DNA from: Desulfonatronum thiodismutans
Lineage (GTDB): Bacteria > Desulfobacterota > Desulfovibrionia > Desulfovibrionales > Desulfonatronaceae
Reading direction: 5' to 3'
Assembly (NCBI RefSeq): GCF_000717475.1
Contig: NZ_JPIK01000006.1
Location: 1 to 64,000 of the forward strand
DNA length: 64,000 nucleotides
Position 1 is the stretch's first letter, and the number at the start of each line of letters is the position of its first letter. Both the position numbers and the translations under genes were made by a program. Shown here one piece after another: positions 26,431-34,678 of the stretch. The notes beneath the pieces were generated by a model, which saw nothing but the letters and a program-made list of their open reading frames with translations, searched no databases and had not been told where the DNA came from.

Positions 26431-29400
26431 GCTTTTTTCTGCGCGAGGCCTGGGACGAGTTCCGTTTCGGGATGGGCAACGGCATTGTCGTGCTGATCTA
26501 TGTCGTACTGGTGGGATATTTGCTGCTGGTGCTGGCCAACGCGGACTACCTGCGCGACATGGGCGCGGCGGACATCCCGCGCAATGCCCCCAGCCTGGTG
26601 TACCTGATGACGTCGGGGATTTCGTTTTTCCTGTTTTTTGTCTGGGCCTGGGTGTTCGCCCAACCCATCGTCCGCGACCGGACGGCCCAACTGCACGAGG
26701 TGGTGCTGGCGGCCCCGATCTCTCTGCGGCGATTGCTGGCCGCGCGCTATGTCGGCGCCCTGGGGGTGGGGCTTGTCGTCGGCAGCTCACAGGTCGTGGG
26801 GTTTCTCGTCGCGCCGGTCCTGGAGTGGATGGGTGCGATTCCCCGTGGATCCCTGGCGCCGATGCCGTGGCTGGCCTTTGGCTGGGCCACCCTGATCTTT
26901 ACGCTGCCTCTGGCCGCGGGCACCGGAGCCCTTTACTTCATCGCCGCGGTTCGGACCAGGGGCGTGGGCGGTCCCTTCGCGGTGGCCGCGGCCCTGATGG
27001 CCTGCTGGATGGTGGCCATGATCGTTCTCAAGGATGGTCATTTCGATCAATCCTACGTGACGATTCTTGATCCATCCGCTTACGCGGAAGCAGAACACCA
27101 GGTCGTCGACAACTGGACCCCCCATGAAAAACGCACCGCGCTGCTGGCCTTGAGCCCCGCGCTGCTCTGGAACCGGTTGATCTGGGGCGGCTTGCCCCTG
27201 GTGCTGCTGGGGATCGTCCTGTGGCGCGTCCGGCGCGAGTGGCTGGTTCTGGAATCGGTGCCGAAAAGTCCGGCCTCTAAGGGAGTTGCCGCCGGGAGAA
27301 TCACGGAAAGCGTATTTCCAGTCGGCCCCATTCGCGCGAATGCCTGGTGGCGGGCGGCGGTGAGCGAATCGCTATGGCAGACGCGCCAGTTTTTTGAACG
27401 GCGGTGGATGTGGGTGACGCTGGCCATGCTGGTGTTGCTGGGCGTCGCCGGAGCATACGTACATGTGGTCCAGCACGCCTACGGCCCTTTGACGCCCCGT
27501 CCGGAGTTGGTCACGCCGCTCCTGGCGAAGATGTTCCTCTTGATCATCGTCTTCATGATCACGGGCCTGGTCGGAGTGGCTGCCCGACGCGACGAGCAAC
27601 CCGGCATGAGCGAGATATTCGATGCCGCGCCCGCGCCGTGTTTCGTGCGGCTCGTGGGACGATCCCTGGCGGCCATGACGATCACCGTGGTCTTGGCTGT
27701 CCTGGCCGGAGTCAGCGGCATCCTGACCACGCTGTTTATTGCTCCTCAGCACGTAAGGCTGCTGCAGCCCCTGATTTATCAATTGACCGCGATCACTCCT
27801 GCCCTGTTGGAAATCGCGGCGGCGACCATCTTGCTGCATGCGCTGATCAGGCGGCCCGGACCGGCGTATGCCGCGTCGGTGTTGGCCTCCTTCATTATGA
27901 TCGTGAACCATGAAGCCGAACTGATCACCTACCCTCCGTTGCAGATCGGCTTGCCGGTGGTGATCGGGTTTTCCGGATTGACGGGTTTGACGCCCTGGGT
28001 CGAGAAACTGGCGCTGATGGACGGCTTCAAGCTCTCGCTGGTGGTGGTTCTGCTGGCCCTTTCCGTCATGGTTGCCCGGCGGGGAACCGATACCGGACCG
28101 CATATCCGCTGGCGGATGTTCCGGAATCGCTTGCTGGGCGGTGCCGGCGTCGTGGCGGTGACGGCTTCCGTCTCCCTCGGAATCTTCGCCATGTTCCTGC
28201 ACCAGCGCTACGTCGTGGAAGGCGGCTACGAAACCCTGGAGCAGGAACTTGCGGGAAACGCGGAGTGGGAAACCCGCTGGCTGGATCGGCAGGGCGCTTT
28301 TTCCATTGCCGGGGGCCGGGTCGAACTGGAAGTTGACCCCGATTCGCGGGTGCTGACCGGATTTTGGCGACTGCATGGCGTACTGGCGGACGGATCAGAA
28401 CTGCATGCCACCCTGCCGCACGGGCTGGAATTGACGTCGGCCAGGGTCGGGGGCCGGGAGGTCGAGGCCGTGGTGGAGCACGATCATCTGGCCTTGCCGT
28501 TGGGGCTTTGTCCGGAAACGGGATGCGACGTGGAACTGTCCTGGTTCATTTCGGCAAGAGGGCTGGACACGGAACGGCGTCCTGCCTGGCTGCTGCGCCA
28601 TGCCTACTGGCTGCATGCCCCCGAGGTCATGCCGCGCCTTGGCTTTGATGCGGACCGGGTCTTGCGCGTGCCTTTCGACAGGGAGCGTTTCGGGCTGCCG
28701 GAGGAGGTGCGCCTGCCCCGGTACCACGCGGCCTTGCCCAGCGGCGCGGCGGCGCCGTCGGGACACTGGACCTGGCGCGTGACCGTCAAGGGGGATGGCC
28801 GGGCGCGCCATGTCCGGGAAGGCGAAATCCACGGCCTGCTGGATTTCGCGGATGTCTGGGCACCGTCGGCGGTATCCGCAAGCCATGGCGGCGTTACGCT
28901 GATGCACGACCCCAGCCGCTCGGACACGGCCGTGGCCGTAGCCGAGGATCTGGCGGACATGCGGGCTTGTGTCGCCCGACGGCTCGGACAAAGTCCCTCA
29001 GTGGAGGTCGTATCCCAATGGCCGCGCGAGTTGGGTGACTCAGTCCTGACCGGAAGCTGGCTGCTGCTGGCAGAGAATCCTCACTGGGACGTGGCTGACC
29101 AGGGAATCTCCATGGGGACTGGTCGCTGGGTGCGCCGGGCCGAAATCGCCGCGGCGCTGGCCCGCAGGGTTGTGCGGGATGCCGCGGACCTGCGCCAGGG
29201 CGAAGGCGCGATCTGGCTGAACAACGGGCTGCCGGGCGCCGTCGGGCTGCTTTGCGTGGCCGAGACCGACGGCCTTGAGGCGCTGGGCGTCCTGCTTTCC
29301 AAGGGAGCGGATCAAGTGGCCCAGGCCATTGCCGCCAGCGCGACGCCGGTGGGGCCGTTGCGATACGCCGAGACGGACGGCTGGGCCGTTGACTATGCGC

Positions 29401-29798
29401 CCCTCGCCGCCCTGGACTGGACCAGCCGCCTGACGCCCGGGGATATTGCCTCTTTGTTGCGACAGGCGCGCATGGGCGGCGATATTGGCGCCGCGCTCGC
29501 CTCATTGGCGGGCAAGCATCTGGCGGATCAGATGCTCGGCGCGCCCAATGCGTCGGACGTTCGCGTATCGGTCACCGGATCGCGAACCCTGGTTTCGGGG
29601 GAGCGCTGGCAATGGGAGAACGGCGGCTGGATCCCCGCGGATTCGCTTTCCGAACCATGGCGCTATCGAGCCAAGGGCGGACGTCTTGTCATAGTGCCGA
29701 CCGAAACCAATGATGCCCTTGATCCCGCGGAGTCGGTCGCTCTGTTTCTCGATGCTTGGTCGTCCTATGAAAGGGCACCGAAGGATAATTCCATGTAG
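26427..29798 (+). CDS. ABC-2 permease fused to a degenerate M1-peptidase-like domain
   Basis: This inner-membrane subunit has 1123 residues. About 1-600 hold two sets of roughly six hydrophobic helices, that is, two ABC-2 permease units in one chain. From about 600 a large soluble part follows. It has the layout of ABC permease/M1 aminopeptidase fusions: a beta-rich section, then ENPHWD and AIWLNNGLPGAV near residues 910-935. In M1 enzymes this site is HExxH, 18 residues, then E in WLNEG. Here the aligned residues are ALARR and N, so zinc ligands and catalytic Glu are all replaced. It is probably a binding, not cleaving, domain. It overlaps its ATPase gene. Substrate and direction are unknown. 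Confidence 0.8.
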   Translation: MSFFLREAWDEFRFGMGNGIVVLIYVVLVGYLLLVLANADYLRDMGAADIPRNAPSLVYLMTSGISFFLFFVWAWVFAQPIVRDRTAQLHEVVLAAPISLRRLLAARYVGALGVGLVVGSSQVVGFLVAPVLEWMGAIPRGSLAPMPWLAFGWATLIFTLPLAAGTGALYFIAAVRTRGVGGPFAVAAALMACWMVAMIVLKDGHFDQSYVTILDPSAYAEAEHQVVDNWTPHEKRTALLALSPALLWNRLIWGGLPLVLLGIVLWRVRREWLVLESVPKSPASKGVAAGRITESVFPVGPIRANAWWRAAVSESLWQTRQFFERRWMWVTLAMLVLLGVAGAYVHVVQHAYGPLTPRPELVTPLLAKMFLLIIVFMITGLVGVAARRDEQPGMSEIFDAAPAPCFVRLVGRSLAAMTITVVLAVLAGVSGILTTLFIAPQHVRLLQPLIYQLTAITPALLEIAAATILLHALIRRPGPAYAASVLASFIMIVNHEAELITYPPLQIGLPVVIGFSGLTGLTPWVEKLALMDGFKLSLVVVLLALSVMVARRGTDTGPHIRWRMFRNRLLGGAGVVAVTASVSLGIFAMFLHQRYVVEGGYETLEQELAGNAEWETRWLDRQGAFSIAGGRVELEVDPDSRVLTGFWRLHGVLADGSELHATLPHGLELTSARVGGREVEAVVEHDHLALPLGLCPETGCDVELSWFISARGLDTERRPAWLLRHAYWLHAPEVMPRLGFDADRVLRVPFDRERFGLPEEVRLPRYHAALPSGAAAPSGHWTWRVTVKGDGRARHVREGEIHGLLDFADVWAPSAVSASHGGVTLMHDPSRSDTAVAVAEDLADMRACVARRLGQSPSVEVVSQWPRELGDSVLTGSWLLLAENPHWDVADQGISMGTGRWVRRAEIAAALARRVVRDAADLRQGEGAIWLNNGLPGAVGLLCVAETDGLEALGVLLSKGADQVAQAIAASATPVGPLRYAETDGWAVDYAPLAALDWTSRLTPGDIASLLRQARMGGDIGAALASLAGKHLADQMLGAPNASDVRVSVTGSRTLVSGERWQWENGGWIPADSLSEPWRYRAKGGRLVIVPTETNDALDPAESVALFLDAWSSYERAPKDNSM

Positions 29799-29808
29799 TA
29801 ATACTAGG

Positions 29809-29837
29809 TTGACATACGATATTGATATTAATATTGA
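29809..29837 (+). promoter_or_regulatory. Promoter of the second duplicated AraC gene
   Basis: TTGACA (29809-29814), 17 bases, TATTGA (29832-29837). GATATTAATATTGA overlaps the -10 box as in copy A. GATATTGATATTAATATTG at 29818-29836 also matches the 19-base Fur consensus at 13 positions, so Fur control is possible. Confidence 0.65.
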
Positions 29838-29981
29838 GAATTCATATCTTCTTTCCAAGCAGACGCTGATTTCGTTCATGCAGCACGGCAAAAGATGGAT
29901 GTCCATTCTTTTGCCGTGCTCAACCGCCCTCTCCGGGATAGCGAACCGCTGCCCCGGCGGCTAAGCGTATCAAGGTCTTCG

Positions 29982-31040
29982 ATGTCCTCAACCCAGTCTT
30001 GTTGCAGTGTTCCCTCCGACACGGGCGGTTCGATCGTCGATTTTTACCGGCAATATTACAGCAAGTGGCGCGTGTTCGCTGAAACCGCGACAGTGAATGG
30101 TTGTCGCGGGGAGCGGTTGCGCTTGGAACTGCCCCAGGGCAAGGGCCGGGGCTGGATGGAAATGATCCAGATCGACCGCGGTCTGGGCGTAGGAATGTGC
30201 GACTACCTGCTCGAAGCCCCCTTTGAAAGCCGTTACAATGATGTCTCGTTAAGGCTCGGTTTTCACGTCCTGTTGTCCGGAGGTTTTGAATTCGCCGTCC
30301 CGGAGATGGATTTCCGCGAAAACGTACAAGGCCGTGAGCTGTGGCTGCACAAAGGCAGGGTGGGAGAAATCCGGTATATGCAGCCGGCGGGCTGCGTGAT
30401 GCGCGGTCTGTCCATCGAGCTGCCGTCGGCCATGGTTGATGCCTGGCTGGACGGAGCTCCCGGTGAACTTGGACGGGCGTTGGAGGCGATGATTCAGGGC
30501 ACTCATCAGGCCTGCGGCCAAACAGGCCGTGTTTTTTCTCCATTAATTCAAGCGGTTCCCGGCACGTCCTCCATCGTCCGAAGCGCATCACGCCTGCTCG
30601 CCATGCCGCGAGACACCGTGTGCGACCAACTGCGATTTGAATCCCTGGTCCTGGAACTGCTGGCCCGGATATTGTCCTTTGACTTCCCTTCCTGGCAAGG
30701 CCGAGCGCGGAGCACCGCGCGGCGGCGCGAAGCCGTTGACGAGGCCGTGGATATTCTGTGCGCGGAGTGGGCCGACCCGCCGACCATCTCAGCCTTGGCG
30801 CGGCGGGTGGGGCTGAACGAATGCTATCTCAAGGCCGGGTTCCGCAACCGCACCGGATTGTCCATCGGCGAGTACGTGCGCAAGCTGCGCATGGAGCACG
30901 CCCTGGAATTGATCGAATCCGGCAAGTGCTCCATCCTCCAGGTCGCCCTTGCCGTGGGCTATTCCAATCCCAGCCATTTCAGCGCGGCCTTCAAGCGCTT
31001 CCACGGCCGCCTGCCCTCCTGTTGCACGCCAAAATCCTGA
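29982..31040 (+). CDS. AraC-family regulator, copy B of a duplicated pair
   Basis: The 352-residue regulator has the same length as copy A (21162). The HTH region TISALARRVGLNECYLKAGF is identical, so both copies probably bind the same DNA element. Differences concentrate in the middle (for example around residues 165-180), in the presumed ligand domain and linker, which fits altered ligand choice. It likely controls the receptor at 31286 and the DUF4198-ABC operon through elements at 31204 and 33619, and may cross-talk with copy A. An in-frame ATG at 29895 lies upstream, but similarity to copy A starts at 29982. Confidence 0.9.
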   Translation: MSSTQSCCSVPSDTGGSIVDFYRQYYSKWRVFAETATVNGCRGERLRLELPQGKGRGWMEMIQIDRGLGVGMCDYLLEAPFESRYNDVSLRLGFHVLLSGGFEFAVPEMDFRENVQGRELWLHKGRVGEIRYMQPAGCVMRGLSIELPSAMVDAWLDGAPGELGRALEAMIQGTHQACGQTGRVFSPLIQAVPGTSSIVRSASRLLAMPRDTVCDQLRFESLVLELLARILSFDFPSWQGRARSTARRREAVDEAVDILCAEWADPPTISALARRVGLNECYLKAGFRNRTGLSIGEYVRKLRMEHALELIESGKCSILQVALAVGYSNPSHFSAAFKRFHGRLPSCCTPKS

Positions 31041-31203
31041 TCCCCGGCGTCTCTTGATTTTCCGCATTGTTCTCGCCGCGTATGTTGGCCGGGATATTTC
31101 GTTTCTGAAAAACGAATCATCTTTTTTTCTGTCTTTCCCCTGTCGTCCAATCGTAAAGAAAGTCCGGAGCCTCGGCTTTCCCGGTCGGGGCATCAAGAGA
31201 ATT

Positions 31204-31246
31204 CCCGCTTCGGGTTGATGCGTTAATGAAAATGGGAAACAAATTC
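31204..31246 (+). promoter_or_regulatory. Composite element, copy 3 (before TonB receptor 31286)
   Basis: CCCG-N3-CGGG at 31204-31214, 10 bases, then AATGAAAATGGGAAACAA and ATTC at 31225-31246. TATTGA at 31248 could be the -10 box, which puts the core over the -35 region. The distance to the start codon is 39 bases, as for copy 1. Confidence 0.75.
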
Positions 31247-31285
31247 GTATTGACGCACTAACTCGAACGTAAGGAGGTTGGATTC

Positions 31286-33487
31286 ATGTCGGATTGCATT
31301 TCTTTTATCAGGCGATGGGCAAATGCCAAGCTTTGGACATGCCCCAGGGTGGGGCCGGTAGTGGTGGCCGTGTTGCTGCTGCTCGCGGCAGGCGGAGGTG
31401 TTCGGGCCGAAGAAACAGGAATCGTGGAGCCTGGAGCGGCGCAATCCGAGCGGGTCATCGCCGTGATGGGCATCACGGTCACGGCGAACAAGATCGATGA
31501 AGATATCACCGACGTGCCCCAGAGCATCACGGTCATTGATGAGATCATGCTGGAGGAAAGAGGCATTAAAACCGTGGCCGATATTATCAGGGAAATCCCC
31601 AACATGAAGGTCAGCTCCGGTCCGGTGGCCGGTGCCGTCAGTGTCCGGGGGCTGAATCCGTCCATATTCACCAATAATAATCCGGTGGTCATCTATATCG
31701 ACGGCGTCCCTCACAGTAATATCCAAGGATTTGACGCCTCCCTGGTCAACGCGGAACGAGTCGAAGTTTTACGAGGCCCTCAGGGCACGCTGTACGGCAA
31801 GGACGCCATCGGCGGAGTCATCAACATCGTCACCAAGACGCCCACAAACACCTGGCAGGGCAAGGTCGGGACCGAATACGGCAGTTACAATTACATGCGA
31901 GGCGTTTTCAATACCTCGGGCGCACTGATCAACGACAAACTGTTTCTCGGCCTGAACGGTCAGTACTGGCAGGATGACGGTTGGATCGAAAACACAGCCG
32001 AAGGGATGGACAAGAATTTCAACAAGGAGGATGACCGCAGGCTCAACCTCAACCTGGCCCTGACTCCCACCGACCGGTTTACGGCAAGACTCTCCCTGAA
32101 CAACGAATACTCCCGACAACACGGGATCAACGGTATCGGCTTACCCAGCGGCGCGGTCATCGGCGATTTTTCCCGCGACGACGCTGAAACGCTGGAAATG
32201 GACGCGCCGACCAAGCAGATCACGGAGAACAACGCCCAGAGCCTGGGGTTGGCCTATGATTTCGGCCCCGTGTCCCTCAATGCCGTGACAACCCATAAAA
32301 ACTTGAAATTCAGCGGTCAGTATGACGCTGACTTCGGCAATGACCCGCTCTATGCCGGTCTGATCCAGTTCAATGACTTTGACGCGAAAAGCTGGACTCA
32401 GGAACTCCGCCTGTCCAGCAACAACGAACGGGGTTTGCGCTGGGTGAGCGGTCTCTATTTTGAAACGGAAAAGCATGATCAAGACCGCATGGGCATGCAA
32501 TTCCCCGACTTTGATCCGGTCAGTTATGCATACCTCGGAAACTCGGAAATGAGTGCCGTATCCCACACCGATTCAGACACCTGGGCCGCCTTCGGCCAAG
32601 TTACGATCCCTTTTGCCGAACAGTTTGAACTGACTCTGGGCGGACGCTACCAGCGCATCAAGAAGAAGATCGATCTCTCCATGTACTATTTGCCCGTGGG
32701 CATATCCGGCCCGGCCATGTACCAGCTTGAGGCGGAAAAAACCTGGGAGACATTTCTGCCGAAGGCGGCCTTGTCCTGGCAGTTCGCGGATGCCTGGAAC
32801 ACTTATGTTTCCTGGTCCAGGGGCTACATGCCCGGCGGGTTCAATTATTTCGCCATGGACGGCAGCGCCGAGGACAACCGATTCGAGCCGCAGATCTCCA
32901 CCAACTACGAATGGGGCGTGAAGGGCAATTTCGAGCGAGGGTCCGTGGCCGCATCCATCTTTTACATGGATATTGAAGATATCCATATTTCCAAGGCCAT
33001 TGGCACCATGTACGTCACGGGCAACGCTAAAAAAGCCCATTCTCAGGGTGTGGAACTGGAGGCAACCTACCGTCCCTTGGACGAACTGGAACTGAACGCC
33101 GCCATGGGCTTCATCCAGGCCAAGTATGATGATTACGACTGGGGTGGCGGTAATTTTGACGGACAGACAATCGAACAGACCCCGGCACACACAATCCGAG
33201 CAGGCGCGGGCTACACGCACCCAAGCGGATTCTACGGACGCATCGACGTATCAAACATAGGCAAGCAATACTTCCACGATAACGTCAATGCCATTGAGGT
33301 GTTTCCGAAACAGGACATGTATACCCTCGTCGACGCCAAAATCGGCTACCGCTTCGCTGACTGGGATTTCTATGTTTACGGGCGCAACCTGACCGATGAG
33401 AAATACGTCAGCATGTTTTCCGGCATGCATGTCATTTCCTACGGACAACCGCGAACCTTCGGAGTAGGTGTCCGGTACCAATTCTAG
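31286..33487 (+). CDS. TonB-dependent receptor, copy B of a duplicated pair
   Basis: The 733-residue paralog of the receptor at 23055 has the same signal-sequence layout, TonB-box region GITVTANKIDEDITDVPQ, plug motifs VSVRGLNPSIFTNNNPVVIY, VEVLRGPQGTLYGKDA and GGVINIVTKTP, and the end VRYQF. Ribosome site (AAGGAGG) and spacing are identical too. The barrels differ more than the plugs and the last strands, as expected if the ligand loops diverged after duplication. It is probably controlled by the AraC regulator at 29982. Confidence 0.94.
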   Translation: MSDCISFIRRWANAKLWTCPRVGPVVVAVLLLLAAGGGVRAEETGIVEPGAAQSERVIAVMGITVTANKIDEDITDVPQSITVIDEIMLEERGIKTVADIIREIPNMKVSSGPVAGAVSVRGLNPSIFTNNNPVVIYIDGVPHSNIQGFDASLVNAERVEVLRGPQGTLYGKDAIGGVINIVTKTPTNTWQGKVGTEYGSYNYMRGVFNTSGALINDKLFLGLNGQYWQDDGWIENTAEGMDKNFNKEDDRRLNLNLALTPTDRFTARLSLNNEYSRQHGINGIGLPSGAVIGDFSRDDAETLEMDAPTKQITENNAQSLGLAYDFGPVSLNAVTTHKNLKFSGQYDADFGNDPLYAGLIQFNDFDAKSWTQELRLSSNNERGLRWVSGLYFETEKHDQDRMGMQFPDFDPVSYAYLGNSEMSAVSHTDSDTWAAFGQVTIPFAEQFELTLGGRYQRIKKKIDLSMYYLPVGISGPAMYQLEAEKTWETFLPKAALSWQFADAWNTYVSWSRGYMPGGFNYFAMDGSAEDNRFEPQISTNYEWGVKGNFERGSVAASIFYMDIEDIHISKAIGTMYVTGNAKKAHSQGVELEATYRPLDELELNAAMGFIQAKYDDYDWGGGNFDGQTIEQTPAHTIRAGAGYTHPSGFYGRIDVSNIGKQYFHDNVNAIEVFPKQDMYTLVDAKIGYRFADWDFYVYGRNLTDEKYVSMFSGMHVISYGQPRTFGVGVRYQF

Positions 33488-33503
33488 CCATTTCCCTCCT
33501 CCC

Positions 33504-33575
33504 AGCCGGGAACGTCTTACGGCCCTCGGGCGCTATCCGCGTCGCGTTGGAAGTGAAGGCGTGACCGGCTTTTTT
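33504..33575 (+). terminator. Long hairpin terminator after receptor copy B
   Basis: AGCCGGGAACG and the matching GTGACCGGCT enclose a GC-rich loop and are followed by six T. It is homologous to 25275-25344. Confidence 0.8.
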
Positions 33576-33618
33576 GTGTGGTATTTCGATAACATTTCCC
33601 GTCCGGGGCATTTGTTTT

Positions 33619-33661
33619 CCCGTACCGGGTAGAGTCGTGAATGAAAATGGATAACAATCTC
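33619..33661 (+). promoter_or_regulatory. Composite element, copy 4 (before the DUF4198-ABC operon)
   Basis: CCCG-N3-CGGG at 33619-33629, 10 bases, then AATGAAAATGGATAACAA and TCTC at 33640-33661. The core differs from the other copies at only a few positions. It lies 92 bases before the next start codon, farther than copies 1 and 3. Confidence 0.7.
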
Positions 33662-33753
33662 AAATCTGTCGTTGATGAACGGTCAGCAGGTCGGAAGGGG
33701 ATATCTTTCACACCTTCATGCCGTCAACTTTCATACCTCTAAAGGAGCTATCC

Positions 33754-34638
33754 ATGAGAAAAACGATTGTCTTCACCGTGTTGGCCGTATTGCTGAGCGT
33801 CGTGTCGGCCCGGGCCCATTCCCTGTGGATCAACGTCTTTGAATCCCATGCGCATCAGCCTCCCCACGCCATGGTTTCCCTGGGCTGGGGGCATGTTCTG
33901 CCCATGGACGACATCCTCAACTCTCCCAGCGGCAACATCGCCCTGGACCGCTTCGAACTGATCGACCCGGCCATGGCCAGGACCGATCTGCTCATGCCCG
34001 GGCAGGCATCCGGCGAGCCCGTGTTGACCACCGGCAACTTTGATTTGTTCGCCGCGGACATGGCCTTGCAAAAGGTTGCCCTGAAAAAGGACGGCGCTGA
34101 AGGCGTCTATCAGCTCAGCGCCGTGTCCACGGCCTCCTTTTTCACTCAATACATGGACACGCAAGGGCGGCCCCGGCTGCAGATGAAGCCGCGTGACGAG
34201 ATTCAGGATATTCAGAAGATTCTGATGTCCGTAAAGTACCAGGCCTTTGCCAAGTCTTTCCTGACCGTGGGCGCATGGACCGATCCCGCGCCTTTGGGGC
34301 ACGGCCTGGAAATCATCCCCCGCACCGACCTGAGCAATCTGCGTATCGGGGATCTTGTCGAAGTGGACGTGCTGTTCCACGGCCAGCCGCTGACCGCGAC
34401 GGCAAAGAGCATCGAGTACATTACGGCCCAGGGCTCCGGGTTCGGACAGAGCGATGGCTTTTCCCTTTTCTCCTACATCATCAACGGCAAGGCCCAATTC
34501 CGGGTGCAGAGCGCCGGGCAGTGGATGATCAGCGTCAGCCACAAGGACGACGTGACCCCGGACGGCCCGCTCAAGGATTTGGTCGGCAAGGCGGATCAGG
34601 TTTACCACGGCGCGAGTCTGACCTTCACGGTGAAATAG
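33754..34638 (+). CDS. Periplasmic DUF4198-like protein
   Basis: The 294-residue exported protein has a signal peptide ending SARAHS; the mature chain starts HSLWINVFESHAHQPPHAMV, typical of the DUF4198 family that accompanies TonB receptors and metal uptake genes. The His-rich mature N-terminus (HSLW, SHAHQPPH) could bind a metal. AAAGGAG lies 7 bases before the ATG. It opens an operon with the ABC pair (40 bases on) and the LolA-like/barrel/RND genes. The likely role is periplasmic handling of the ligand taken up by receptor copy B; this is an inference. Confidence 0.75.
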   Translation: MRKTIVFTVLAVLLSVVSARAHSLWINVFESHAHQPPHAMVSLGWGHVLPMDDILNSPSGNIALDRFELIDPAMARTDLLMPGQASGEPVLTTGNFDLFAADMALQKVALKKDGAEGVYQLSAVSTASFFTQYMDTQGRPRLQMKPRDEIQDIQKILMSVKYQAFAKSFLTVGAWTDPAPLGHGLEIIPRTDLSNLRIGDLVEVDVLFHGQPLTATAKSIEYITAQGSGFGQSDGFSLFSYIINGKAQFRVQSAGQWMISVSHKDDVTPDGPLKDLVGKADQVYHGASLTFTVK

Positions 34639-34678
34639 AGTTGAACCGAAGCGGCGATGAGCCTGGACGGATAAAGAG

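Noticed and set aside
33650..33661. Similarity to the lac operator (GGATAACAAT)
   Set aside because: It is part of composite element copy 4; the other three copies lack the change that creates the likeness, and no LacI-type gene is present.
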